The notes under the pieces were generated by a model. That model was not told where the DNA came from. It worked only from the letters and a program-made list of their open reading frames with translations, and did no database searches. Positions 11,249 through 23,648 of a stretch of DNA of 64,000 nucleotides are shown piece by piece; within the stretch, counting starts at the first letter, position 1, and every line of letters starts with the position of its first letter. Location of the stretch: assembly GCA_028564675.1 (NCBI GenBank), contig JAOVVO010000008.1:372001-436000 (forward strand), given 5' to 3'. Source of the stretch: Onchocerca lupi. Lineage: Eukaryota; Nematoda; Chromadorea; Rhabditida; Onchocercidae. The position numbers and the translations under genes are program-made.

Positions 11249-14200
11249 ATGAGTCGACCAACACCATCAAGGAGCGTTCCGAATGGTGGGGGTGGTGGCA
11301 CTGGTTCATCGGGCAACAAAATGCGAATTCGAGCTTTTCCGGTACAGTGAATGATTATTTTTTTCCATACTTCTGTAAATTTTGCTTAGTATTTCCTAGT
11401 TTTTTGAAAAAATTAGGTAGAACTAGATTTACTTATTTTATGGTTGAATTTCTTTATATTGAAATCATTGCATTGATTTACCCAAGTGATTCTTGAAGTG
11501 GTTTCAAAAGACCAGGATATCGATTAATCCAAGATAAGTCATTATCTTCGAATTCTTTTGCCGAATTAATCATATTCCTTAGCTTCATAAACACCATGTT
11601 TGACATTATTATATAGGAAAAAAAAACAACCAAAAATTTATCTATTTAACGGAATGCATTTACTGGCCACATTTTTATGTTGGAATTATCTTTTTCTCGT
11701 GCGGTTGTTCGAGAAATTTTATCTCACTTGAATTTGTCCTGTTGCAAATGCATTCACAGTTTAAAGCAATTAAAGAACTTCTTAAAGAATTAATGACCCA
11801 TGATGATCGTGTTGCGTTATGTCATCGGCAACAGTTGACGGTTAAATTCTAAATTAACTTCAAGAAAAGAAATTAACCATATCATTTTTTTCATGATATA
11901 GATTTGATTTCCTTGTGATCTTCTGATCCGAAATTACTCTCATATCATCACTGGAAATAGTATCACTTAAATAATTTAAGTATTAGATGAAATTAAACAT
12001 GGTGAGAAGCTAAAGAGCATGGTTAAATTTCCATTTATTTAATAAATTTCTCAAGAAAAATATGCTGAGATTTGGATTTATTTATATTTGCTACTCATGC
12101 GGATTTATCTGTCCATATTTATGAAATATTTAATGAAATTTATTCGATATTTGATTCGCTTATTGCCAGTCTTTTTAGATTTTTATCATTCAGTCTTTCT
12201 CCACTTCCTTATTTTTCAACTTACTTTAGATTTCATGGCTTAGCTTACAATTTCACTGTGGAAAAATAGATACCAGAGAAGGCATTCAGTTCAGTTAAAA
12301 TGGGCGATATAAACTTTTCCGAAGTTAAACTCACTTCACTGGGCATTTAATCATCTTTTTAAAAATTAGGTTAAAAAATTCGAAAACAACATTCCAACAA
12401 CAGTGATCGTATTTACAGACAACAATGGACGAAAAATATGTGCAACAGACATGGGAATTGTTAAAACGCGCTATTCAGGAGATTCAACGGAAAAATAATT
12501 CTGGTCTCAGTTTCGAGGAACTTTATCGTAATGCCTATACAATGGTATTGCATAAGCACGGCGATAAACTTTATTCTGGCCTAAGACAGGTGGTCATCGA
12601 ACATCTGCAAACAACGGTTTGAATTCTTAATCTGTATTAAATTTCGGATTTTGAATTTTCATTGTGTGATTAAAAATACTTAGTTAACGGATGAAGCTTT
12701 AGAATTGCTCATGCTACAATTCTGTTAAATCATGTTTATAACGATGTTTTTTTCTGTTTTGTAAAATATCTTTTTAGATGGTACTATTTGTTAATTTCAT
12801 ATTACGTTTGACATTTCTAACCCTGCTGTAAAGTCTTCTTTTTTTCTTTATTGTTATCTTTTCCTCACTCTGTCATTTATATCTTTTCAGGTTAGAAACG
12901 AAGTGCTAGCAGCAGTTAACGGTAGTTTTTTAGAAGTGTTGAATACAGCATGGCAAGATCATATTATAGCCATGGTCATGATTAGAGATATTCTCATGTT
13001 AGTTGTTTTCAGTATTTGATTAATGAATATTACTTCTTTCTAAGTGCTTTAAAAGTCTGTTTAAAAATTGACTTAATACTATATGCTTTGTCACAGCTCT
13101 AATGTTACTAGCAAAGAGTAGCAGCACAAATAATCTGCGAAGATTTTGAAGAACTTTTTATAGTCGTGATAAAGAGAAACGCATCAGGTATTGCTAATGA
13201 ATAGGAAAAGAAGGAGACGGGAAAATCAGTTTATTTCGCAATATATAATTTGGATTTAAGCTGATCAATTTCAGGTATATGGATCGAGTTTATGTACAGC
13301 AGCAAAATGTTGATCCCGTTTATAACTTGGGTCTTATTTTGTTTCGCGATGAAATAATTAGATACGGAACACTAGGCGATACTTTACGTAACATATTACT
13401 AAAAATGATTGCTGCCGAGCGAGGAGGTGAAATTATTAATAGGTATTTTTTCTCTTCTTGAAATTTGTGCTATGTAGAATCACATAGCATGGAATGTTTG
13501 TTCATATTAAATCAAAAAACGCATTTCGCATGTTCTTTGCAGATTATTTTTTTAATATTTTTAAATATCAGTCTTTTTCTGGTGGTTCTAATAATTATTT
13601 CAAAATTTGATCATCCTTTGATGGTCATTTATTATGTCTTGAAATCATCTTGCTGGTTATGGTCTAATACAGAATTATAAAATCACTTTAATCACTTTGA
13701 GTTGTAGTTATTCATTAATAATCAGTCATTATCAGATTACTTATCGAAAATTACTGTATATATATATATATATTTCTTTTTTGCAGAATCGGAGTGAAAA
13801 ATGCATGCAATATGCTAGTGGCGTTAGGTGTCGATTCGCGGCGCGTTTATGAGGAAGAATTTGAGGAACCATTTTTACGTGTTTCAGCAGAGTATTATCG
13901 TGCGGAAAGCCAAAATTTTTTGCTCGAGAACTGCGCATCCGTTTATGTTAAAAAAGTGGAGGAATGCTTAATGGACGAGTCAAATCGGGCAAAGATGTAT
14001 ATGGATAAAGGAACAGAACAAAAAATACTTGACGTATGTTGTTGATTTGTGTATTTTCAACTATCAATATAATATGAACTATTTTTCATGCGTCAAGATT
14101 CATTTCACCAACTATTTAGAATAAAAAAATCTTTTATGTATTCCAGTGAAGATGGGGCAGATAATATGAAATTGCTAACTAAAGATAAAATTTTTCTGAA

Positions 14201-17200
14201 TGAGAAAATAAGGGAAATGGAGCTCTTGCAAGTTTTATGAATAAATAATCTTTTCACCAAGATTAGGACAGTTCATTCGTTTATAGGTTTTGGACGAAGA
14301 ATTGATTAATAAGCACATGATGACAATTGTTGAAATGGATAATAGTGGTGTTATACATATGCTCAATAATGATCGCATTCATGGTAACAAAAGTATTTTA
14401 CTTCTCAAATATATCTATATTCCACCTTTTACTGAAAACTCATTCGGTTGATCAGACGATCTTAAATTCAAACATGATTATTTGTTGGTTTAATAATTGC
14501 ATTTGATATAATTTTATTTTAGATTTACGTCGATTGTATATTCTTCTAAAACGAGTAAAGAAAGGACTACCAACGATGACTGATTGCATTAGTAGATATC
14601 TTCGAAGAAAAGGTGAATTTTTGGTCAGCGAAAGCAGTGACCGCGAAGCTGGTACATCAAAAAATCCAATTCTTTATATTCAGGTCAGCACATATTATCA
14701 TTTACGTGCATATCCAGTTATAATCGTTCGTTTAGTCTTTTTTGCTTGACTTCAAAATGATTCAAAATCATTAAGTACTTCTTTATTTCTTTCAGAATCC
14801 AGCAGATGGAAATTTTTTTCAGGCATTGCTGGATCTCAAGAATCAATTTGATCATTTTTTGTTGGATGCTTTCGATAACGACAAAACATTTAAGCAAAAA
14901 ATACAAAGTGATTTCGAATATTTTCTCAACTTGAACCCTAAAAGTCCGGAATATTTGTCATTGTACATGGATGATAAGTTAAAAAAAGGAATGAAACTGG
15001 TGTGTTTGTTTATTTGTTTTTTCTAATTTATGAAAGAGAAAGCTTAAATAAGTATGTTGCCTGCTTTAGCTGCACAGAATATGTTTTTCATTGAATCAAA
15101 TTAAACAAGGATAATAAAAACATACATATTTATTGACTTATTTTGAGTCACATTTTATTTTAAAGCATATCGCAAATATATGAAATAATTTTTGTTTCTA
15201 AATGAAAAGAAAAAATGTTTTTGCCCAAATTAGATGAACGAAAGTGAACAAGAATCACTACAAGACAAATCCATGGTGCTATTTCGTTTTTTGCAAGAGA
15301 AGGATGTTTTTGAACGGTAAGAATTTTTTTTTTTTCCTAAGATTTACGCCATTTTCTTGCGATGAAAAGTTTTATTTGTTTTATCTGTTTTGATTTGACT
15401 GTTGTATATATACAAAAAATCGTTAGAAAACAGTCTCTCTGAAGTCAAAATATAATGATTGCATTTTTTTTTCCAGATATTACAAGTCGCATTTAGCTAA
15501 ACGTTTACTTCTGCAAAAAAGTATGTCAGATGATGCAGAAAAAGCTATGGTTTCGAAGTTAAAGGTATGATAATTTGCTGAAAAATATTAACTGATGTTT
15601 TCATTGTTAATGGAAAATGAGATTAACTGAAACTTTTTAATTATGAACTAATTATGAACGCTAGGAAGTACAGAAAGATCAATAGGCTGGTATTTGATTT
15701 GTTGTATTAATGTACTATTTTTAAGCAATAACTTGAAATCGTTTTGTTTTTTTTTTTTCTTTTTTTTTGTCAGAAATATATTTTTACTTCGCAATTTTTA
15801 CCACACTATTTTTTTTCTTTTTTAGACGGAATGTGGTTGCCAATTCACATCAAAGTTAGAAGGAATGTTCAAAGATATCGAATTATCAAATAATTTAATG
15901 GCAGATTTTCGAGAATACAAGGAAAGAATGGAAAGTGTAAGTTTCACCTCTGATCATCTAATAGCGTGATTTTATTGAACCTTAATTGAGATCTTTCATT
16001 TTCAGACCCACGATTCAGTGGATATAACGGTGCGTGTATTAACAAGTGGTTATTGGCCTACACAAGCTGCTCCGGATTGTGTACTTCCACCAGTGGCAGC
16101 TCAGGCTTTTGAAAGTTTTAGGTCATTCTATCTTAGCAAGCATAATGGTCGCAAAATATCATTAAATCCTATGCTTGGCCATGCCGATGTTAAAGCTGTC
16201 TTCTATGGAACAAATGCTAATGTAGAGGAACTAAGCCAGCAGGTAATATATGTATGTAAATTGATAGTTTGATATTTTTATGTTCCAGAATTACATGAAG
16301 CTTTTTCAACAAGAAATAGAAGTAAATTTGTGCAATCATAATTCTTTTCATAGATAAAATTCTTCTATTATAAGGTGGAATACGAATGGTTTTTATTTTC
16401 ATTATCAATTATTTACTACTTCTTTTTTTCTCTTTTCACATGCGGGACTGAATCTATTGTATTTTTGAATGATAAAAAGTCTTTTACACTTTTATTTTTC
16501 GGTAAATTATTTCCAGGAATCAGATCTCGCTGGACCATCAGTTACACCACGTGGCAAAGAGGAATACAAAATATTGACTGTGAGCACTTATCAGATGTGT
16601 GTTTTGCTCAGGTTTAATAATAAAGCCAAAATAACTTTCGAGGTAAATATTGTTAATAATTGGGTATTTTTTAGATTTTATATACATCACTTCAAGATTT
16701 CGCTAACTTTTTTGGCTTAGGTTGTGCTTTAATTATATAATTATAGCTCACAGTTCTGTAAAAGTCATCTGTTTAGGCATTGTCCTAAACATGTTCAGTA
16801 TTAATTTGTATCATTTTCAACTTTTTCCATTCATCCAATAATCGTTTCTGCTTTTACATCGATCACTATCAAACACATACGAAAGCTCGATTTTCTGATT
16901 CGTTTATTGATAAAATTTTCTAAGTCAGTTTTTCTATAATTGTAATTGCGTATTTTGCATTAAAAAATTTTAAGGAATTAGCAGCTGAAACTCAAATTCC
17001 TGATAAAGAATTAAAACGATCACTGCTTTCTTTGGCAATGGGAAAACCAACTCAAAGAATTTTATGCCGAAAAGGACATGGAAGAGAAATCGGTTAGTTT
17101 AAAAATTTTGTTACTAGTAGGGCCATTTCGTGTTGCAAACATATAGCTACATCTGCTGAAAAATGTATGTTTCTAACTAGCACCATGAAAAGATTGTAAA

Positions 17201-18255
17201 TTTAGAATCTTATCAACGTCTTGAATGTAACTCTGTCAATAAATCCAAAATTAACACCAGTATCAAGTATTGGTTTTTAAATCTTTATCATCTGTAAATT
17301 GATAACACCATTAGTTGCCGACTATAAAATATAAATGAATGAATATGCACATCTTTAGAAAATAGTGATGAATTTTGGGTGAACGATGCATTTACTTCGA
17401 AACTTACAAGAATAAAAATTCAAATGGTATCAGGTCGGGCGGAAGCTGAACCAGAAAGAAAAGAAACACGCTCAAGAGTTAGTCATTATTTGTTTCTTTA
17501 TTCTTATTTTTGTTTCGTTATTCTGCAGGCGGTAGATTTATATTTTTAAATAATGATAATCTTTTTAGATCGATGAAGACAGAAAACATGAAGTTGAAGC
17601 AGCTGTTGTACGGGTAATGAAGGCAAGAAAAAAGCTATTGCATAATGTTCTGGTTGCAGAAGTTCGTTTATATTTTTTGATCTTTTTATTTTCTTTATCG
17701 ATGGATCTGTTTCACCTCTGATTTTTCCTGTATTAAAGGCAGCGTTTCTCTTTGACGTCCAAGATACTTTTTTTTTTTTTGGTTAGGCTTACCTGACTAT
17801 TTGATCCATTTTCTCATGCGAGTTCCGCTTTTTTAAATGCGTTGACGTGATAGCAGAAGAAAAAGAAAATTGCCGTTTTTTGTATCCGGATTAATTCACA
17901 GCTGATCGAGACTTAATATGAGGCTATTAGTAATTTTCTTAAATGAATTGCTCATAATCAAGTTTTAGGTCTACATCATTGTATGCTTCTTCTTTTCCTG
18001 CTTGTCGCTTGAAAAAACATCATTTATATTATAATTATTTATTTGAAGTTAGAAAGCCTTGAAATTTTAATTGAACTGAAGTTCTTTTCATTTTTTCCCA
18101 AATTTCAATTCAATAAATTTTAGGTAACACAGCAATTGAAGCATCGTTTCATGCCAAATCCACAACTAATCAAAAAACGAATCGAGTCTTTGATTGAGCG
18201 AGACTATCTAGCTCGTGACAAAAACGATCATCGCTGTTATGAATATGTCGCATGA
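11249..18255 (+). CDS. cul-3: Cullin-3, scaffold of BTB-CUL3-RBX1 ubiquitin ligases
   Basis: Seventeen exons join in phase to 784 residues (human CUL3 has 768): 11249-11341, 12419-12616, 12891-12997, 13275-13442, 13787-14033, 14287-14383, 14523-14683, 14823-14999, 15234-15316, 15477-15564, 15826-15936, 16006-16242, 16517-16642, 16975-17092, 17359-17477, 17569-17661 and 18124-18255 (TGA). The N-terminus has a Gly run, then KMRIRAFP and MDEKYV, followed by IQEIQRKNNSGLSFEELYRN, all diagnostic of CUL3. Cullin repeats fill the N-terminal half, where CUL3 binds BTB substrate adaptors. The cullin homology region (KDVFERYYKSHLAKRLL, LTSGYWPTQ) binds RBX1. The neddylated lysine sits in VVRVMKARKK at about residue 728, and the winged-helix end is YEYVA. 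Exon 8 has a second in-frame acceptor 27 bases upstream. Fragments of this gene are copied at 30.3-33.5 kb. Confidence 0.96.
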
Positions 18256-21200
18256 TTTTAAACAAATGTTCCGATATATTTATGTTGCATAATATCGATG
18301 ATCTTTGTTTACCCTTTTGATGATTTTGTTATATGAAACATGATTGAATTTGAAGGAAATTGTATAAATAATGAGCAGAAATTTGAAAATTCTTTTAATT
18401 TATTGAAGATTTAGTATGGATTCGTTATTTGTTACTGAGTTTTTTAAACTGTTCGAAGGAAGATATTTTTAAACTTTCCAGATTTTTAAAAAAGCTTATA
18501 AATTTTAGAATTAGTTTAGTGTAACTAATTTTGCTTTTTTTTTTCATCCGAACTTCAATTCAGTACATTTTTTTTAACAGAGCAACTGCAGCATCATTGC
18601 AGAATGAAATTTTACTGGAAGAATCGTAGTGGGTTCTAGTTTTATAAAGCGGCATCTTAATAAATATGTTCAACTATATTGAGATCATATTGTTAAGAAA
18701 TAGCTTTTCACTTTATTATTGTATCGAAATTAAGAATTCTATTCGCATTTGCTAATTGCAGTAAAAATATCCGTCAAAATTAGCCAGTTTTTGTAGAAAA
18801 ATAGTTGGGTGGGATACTATAGGATTTTTTAAAGCACCATTGTTTATTATTCGCTCACAGGATTTGTCTGTTACGTCAAGATTCATTGCCGTAATTTGCT
18901 TCACGTTGCATTCTAGCATTTCTTTTGATCTTTCCTAAATTTTGATGCGTTTGCAAAATTCGTGACACTCGTTTTCAAGAAACGTTACGGAGTAAAATAA
19001 CGGGCACGAAATATTACCTTATATGTTCTCATAGTTTTATTCATTACTGAGAACGTGGATTAGGATACTTGAACTTTCGAAATATTATATATATATATTT
19101 TTTATTCTTAATTGTATACGTTTGTTCGTAAAGAAAAGAAAAAGGAATACGCTTAATTATCAGTTTTTTCAATACCTAATATTTTCTATTGGTCATAAGT
19201 CATGCTTTTTTTTTTATTTTTTTGTGACAATTTTTCATCTTTTGATTTCTTATAGCTAACAAGTTGCGCTGATTACATACTTTTCTTTTAACTTGTTTAA
19301 ATGCTAAACATATGCGGAAAATTTTCATTGCCTCAACGATTATTCTATAATAATTATTCCGATTATAGAAATTAAGCGTTCTATCGTCGCTTCACATATT
19401 ACTACATCCATTATCCATTACATGATTTTTTCTCAATACAAAATTAATTTTATGCTACAATTTGATATGATTTCTTTCATATTGTTGAGTATAATTGCTA
19501 TTGTCTTTTTTCGACAAGTATTTACCATTGAATTTTGAATTTACCACAAATGAAAATTTTTTATTGAAGTTTTCGAATCCTCATGCGGAGTGGAAAAATT
19601 TTGATTGTTCATCTATTGAAATTAACGGATTAATGGATTTCTTTAATTATATGCAAAGGAGATGATTTTGTTGGAAATTCTTGTTTTCATCGTTTCCATC
19701 AAATGAAAAAAGAGAAGTTGTGTCCGAACATTGAAATGAAGAGGAGTCTAGATAGTATTAAATCATGATTTTGTATTAAAATTTGCATTAAATCATCTTG
19801 TCATTCAATAGCTCTAATCTCCTTATTGTCGCGCAAAGAAGTTTGCCGAAAGTTTTGAATTCCATTACAGGATGTAATTCTGGGAAATCTGAATAATTCA
19901 TGATTTCACTGCAAGATAATAAAACTTCAATTAAGTCCGCGAAGAATTTGCAGTTCTTTTCTTTCATTCTTATGCTTTTTTTTTTCGATTAAAAATAGAA
20001 AAGATGACATGTATGAGTATTTCTTGAATAGAAGCAATCAACTGGAAATATTTGAACTGCTGATAAGAAAATTAAGCAGATATTCTGAATTTGCACCTTA
20101 TCTTGCTACACATTAATTTAAAATTGGTTGATATTTCATTAGGTTTCTTAATTTTTGGATTTAATTTCTTTCTGATGACATTTCATTCTTATTTGCGATT
20201 AATGGTAGACATATTCTTTGTTGCTAATTTTTTCTATCTAACAGTGACAGCGTTAATTGTTAGCGTGAAATAATATCGTAATGACGCAAATTACATAAAT
20301 TATCATAAATCATATGCATATCTTTTTTATAAAAAAAAATGATGGATTTATCGCCTCAGTGGAATTATTTGAAATGATTAAGAAACCAATAGTGTGGAGT
20401 CGCTAAAAAAAACTTTAATAATAGTAATATATTGTACACTTATAGCGATAGTATTAATAATAATAAATAATAATTAGTAATAAAAATGAGAATAATAATA
20501 ATAATAAAATAAAAAAGTGAATAATTAAATAAATAATGATGATAATAATAATAAACAAATAAATAATGGTAATAAAAATAATAAATAGCAGTGATATTAA
20601 TGGAATAGCAATAAGAATGGTAACAAAAGCTGTAATAATAATGATGATAATAATGTGCAATTTCTGTTTTACATGATATTTTCATTTAACAATTCATCAA
20701 TGCTTTAATATTACTTGTGATAGTGAAAAATAATATATTGAAAAGAAAAAGTAAATAAACGTTAAATTGTAAGAGAAAATGTGATAAAATAAGAATTGCT
20801 TAATTGGTAAAATTAAGTAGTGATAAAATGATAAATCATTATTTTCTTATATTTATTTATCCAATAATTGATATGCATAATGGAGAGTTTCGACAATTAT
20901 TTCTTTTATAGCACCTAATTTAAGCTATAATTTTAATCACTTAAAAATGTTATAATAAGTTTGAAAAAAAAGAATATAATGGAAAAGAAGAAAATAAAAG
21001 ATTAATCAAAAATTGTTGGCAGATAATTTGCATGGATTTTTATGCATTCCATTTAATTAATTGTCACTAAGGATACGTCTAATGAATAATTCAATGATGT
21101 ATCCTTGATTTCCATTTATGGCATTAATGCTTTAGCAAGAATAATTAGCATATCATTAATTATTTTTATGGCAGATATATCTCAAACAAACTTTCTTGAT

Positions 21201-21480
21201 TTCATTTTAATTGATTCTTTTTCTTCATTCATTCATTTTCATTTTCGGGGTTTTCCTTCAAATTGTCATCCTGCTTCTAAATTATTCTGATTATAATGTC
21301 CATTTCCATTCAGATTTTCATTCTATTTTCATCGTAATATTTTCATTCGGGTTTTTTAATTCAGAATATATATTATTTAAAGGTAAGTATAACCATAATG
21401 ATATCATTTTATAAATAAAATTTCTAAATATTTCTATTGATTAGCAAAAAGTAAAAAGAAAAAAAATTGAAATGAACCAA
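17616..21480. repeat. Segmental duplication, source copy (cul-3 3' end plus downstream flank)
   Basis: Sequence from 17616 (inside exon 16 of cul-3) to about 21480 recurs in the same orientation at 30280-36235. The second copy lacks 18229-18314 and is split by an insertion at the point matching 18842. This copy carries the intact cul-3 3' end, so it is taken as the source. The flank 18256-21480 has no gene I can support, only T-rich and A-rich DNA and an AAT microsatellite. Confidence 0.85.
20441..20660. repeat. Imperfect AAT/ATAATG trinucleotide microsatellite
   Basis: Long runs of AAT with interruptions (AATGATGAT, AAATAAATAATGG). It creates long artificial open frames rich in Ile, Tyr and Leu on the minus strand. 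The matching site in the duplicated copy (35128-35470) is longer and partly perfect. Confidence 0.8.
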
Positions 21481-21547
21481 TTTTTGTGCTTATTTTCAGC
21501 TTTTTTCCTTGCTTCAGATTTTAAAGAAAAAAGTAATAAACATTAAG

Positions 21548-22131
21548 TAAGCAAATCGCTGAAGTGATGTAAAACATTCTCGATCACGTGCATCAACTCT
21601 TGAACATGCATCGATAAGTGCATGCACGATTGGATGGTAACCGTAAAAACTTGCTAAATGTAACGGCGAAGTTTCATTTTCATCCACTTCATCAACATCA
21701 ATACCTTTCTCTATGCACGCTTGTAATAATCTCAGGTCATTTAACAGTACAGCTTTTAGCAATTTAGGCTAAAAAATATAAAAAGCAAATTATTATTTCA
21801 ATATTAATTCGATTTATCAGCAATCTTTAGCAAAAGCATATCTTCATTTATTTATAAACTTGCCTCGGATATACTCTAGAAACTACCCAAGTTTTGAGGC
21901 ATTATTCCAAGATATCCGAAGATACTTGTTTTTTTTTTTGTTAAGAATGAACTTTTGTTATAAATTCACTAAATGTTTGCTAGGTTCCTGGTATTATATT
22001 CTACTAATCAACATCTAATTGAGAAATAAGAGTCGAAAAAAAGCATATAAGTATGTAAAAATACATAATTAAAAAAATACATAGTATGTAAAAATATGTA
22101 ATTATAAAAAACACATTAAACTCACATTCAT
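21548..22131 (-). pseudogene. Truncated copy of ankyrin-gene exons 1-2
   Basis: This segment, with upstream homology continuing to about 22520, is a diverged copy of about 2446-3494. The start codon context is kept (ATG AAT at 22131-22126, then a GTGAG donor), as is exon 2 from CCT GAA TTG to the third ankyrin repeat. The exon 2 donor is lost: the source has CAGAG|GTATG and here it reads CAGCGATTTGC, so the frame runs on briefly to a stop. A conserved Trp codon in the RDREW motif has become Cys. No downstream ankyrin exons follow. It could make a peptide of about 80 residues if transcribed, but is best read as a dead 5' fragment. Confidence 0.8.
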
Positions 22132-22518
22132 TTTCGGTGCACTTATTTAGCATATTATGAATTTGCACCGATAACTTTCCTGCAAAAATCTTCCAATAAT
22201 TCCCCCAGCCAAATTAGTAAAAGCAAACATTAATGAAAATCGTCAAAGGTAAAAAAAAGAATGGAAATCGATATCACAGTATAATCTAAGGTAGTGAAAA
22301 AAAATTCGAAAATATTGAAAAAAAAAAGACAAATATACGAAGTGAAAAATAGAGGAAAAAATTAATTAGTGATCGAAATCAAGAACTAAAGAAATGCAAA
22401 AAAAAAATTTTTTGATCACTCTGCAAACTCAAATATCATTGATTCACGTCGTAATGTACATACGAATCTTATTTTCTAAAAATTCAAAATTCTAAATCTG
22501 AATTTAAACTCGAAGACT

Positions 22519-22531
22519 GGCTTAGGCTTAG
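22519..22531. other. Telomere-like GGCTTAGGCTTAG at a duplication breakpoint
   Basis: Two partial units of the nematode telomere repeat TTAGGC sit exactly where similarity to the parental ankyrin locus stops. The parental sequence continues GACTGGCAAAG, whereas this copy continues GACTGGCTTAGGCTTAG. Only 13 bases, so chance is possible. Confidence 0.4.
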
Positions 22532-22625
22532 TAATAGCTATGCCCCCTTTTATATATTTTATCAATAATTTCATTTTTAGCCCATTTTTCGCTAATTTTA
22601 TTTAACAAATAGGCATAGCTATTAC
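22531..22625. repeat. 14-bp perfect inverted repeat around a 67-bp T-rich spacer
   Basis: GTAATAGCTATGCC at 22531-22544 pairs perfectly with GGCATAGCTATTAC at 22612-22625. It begins where the telomere-like scrap ends. It may be a tiny MITE or a foldback repair product. The parental ankyrin flank lacks it. Confidence 0.6.
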
Positions 22626-22854
22626 TTGCGCAAATTTTCAAAGAGCTTGAGTACATTATTCAGTAGTAAATCTTAGTCACTAAACAAGAATAATAATGTT
22701 TAAAAGCAAAATAAATAAAAAAAACTAACGATAAATGAGAGTAAATGCAGCGTCTCCATAAAAACTCCACACATTTCACGATTACCTTTCACCCTGTGTG
22801 TGGTTGTTGTGTGTTGAAAAAAAATTTTTTTAATAGAATTTTATTTTGAAAAAG

Positions 22855-22911
22855 GTGTTAAATGCATATGTACAGAGATATATGTACAGAATATCACAGT
22901 AAAATCGTTTC
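22855..22911. repeat. Direct repeat, left copy, flanking the Rep fragment
   Basis: 57 bp starting GTGTTAAATGCATATG and ending AAAATCGTTTC. It matches 23649-23704 except for one extra G. Inside, ATATGTACAGA occurs twice (22866-22876 and 22880-22890), 14 bases apart. The Rep reading frame runs into this copy and ends at TGA 22896-22894. Confidence 0.9.
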
Positions 22912-23648
22912 TTGCTGATCATTGACGAGGTCCATGTTGAAGTTGTAGTTGAAGAAGTTTCTTTGGTCCTTCGAAGTCCAGATCCAAGTAAGGGTCACTC
23001 GTCGATCGAATGCTCGCATGTCGTATTTTTTGAGTATATCTGGCTTCCACTAATACTCTGGGAGCTTATTTGATGTTATTGCGACGGCTTTGGAATTGAA
23101 CTTGACGAATCCTCCTTTGATTGGAACCATGTGTTTCTTGGAATCCGCCAAGTTAAAAAGTTCCACTGGTGAGATCCAGCCATAGAAGTCGTCGAGGATA
23201 ACGATTTCTTGTTGTTCATAGCCGTCCCACCATTGACCCATATTGGCTGTTTTGATGTAGTATGACTTCGAAAGACTTGTGGCAAATGATGTTTTGCCGA
23301 CTCCTGTTTCGCCAATGATCAGGTAGAGCTCCGTAGGTTCCGTACGGTCTTCGATGAAACGATTTTTAAAACTTATTATTTTCGACATGTTGTGCATGAC
23401 GAAGAGTGGGTCTTCGTCAGCCATCTCTTCTAAAGTCATTTCGTTTTTACGATACTTCTTCAAGCAGTCCGCTTGTATTTCGGACTTTCTCTTTTTGGCT
23501 TCGGCTAGCCGGGTACCGATTTCTTCGTGTATTGTTTCTTTTGAACAATATTTGAAGTTTTGGAAATCGGACCCTTTGGCCTATTGTATGTGGGTTCCTC
23601 TCGGTATTTTACTCTGCAGGGTTGAAAAACGAATTGGGCTATTGAACT
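22894..23648 (-). pseudogene. Endogenous CRESS-DNA-virus replication-initiator (Rep) fragment, circovirus-like
   Basis: The minus strand carries the helicase half of a CRESS virus Rep, the enzyme that nicks and unwinds circular single-stranded viral DNA. In the open stretch 23463-23050, Walker A is GETGVGKT (residues 51-58), Walker B is VILDDF (88-93) and motif C is ITSN (129-132). Upstream in the same frame, at 23550-23539, is YCSK, the HUH-nuclease motif III. The frame is cut by TAG at 23583-23581 and TAG at 23052-23050; beyond the second it stays open to TGA at 22896-22894. The nuclease N-terminus with motifs I and II is missing, as is any capsid gene. G+C is about 42% (25-26 per 60 bases) against roughly a quarter in the host. 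It is therefore a broken viral fossil. I see no evidence of expression. Genus is uncertain. Confidence 0.9.

Noticed and set aside
13741..13938. Minus-strand frame across cul-3 exon 5
   Set aside because: Antisense shadow of a well-supported cullin exon.
20440..20685. Minus-strand Tyr/Ile-rich open frames
   Set aside because: Same cause: an AAT-type trinucleotide repeat.
22531..22625. Inverted repeat ending in TATTAC considered as a CRESS-virus origin stem-loop
   Set aside because: TATTAC lies in the arm, not the loop, the base two before it does not fit the NANTATTAC nonamer, and the loop is 67 bases, far too long.
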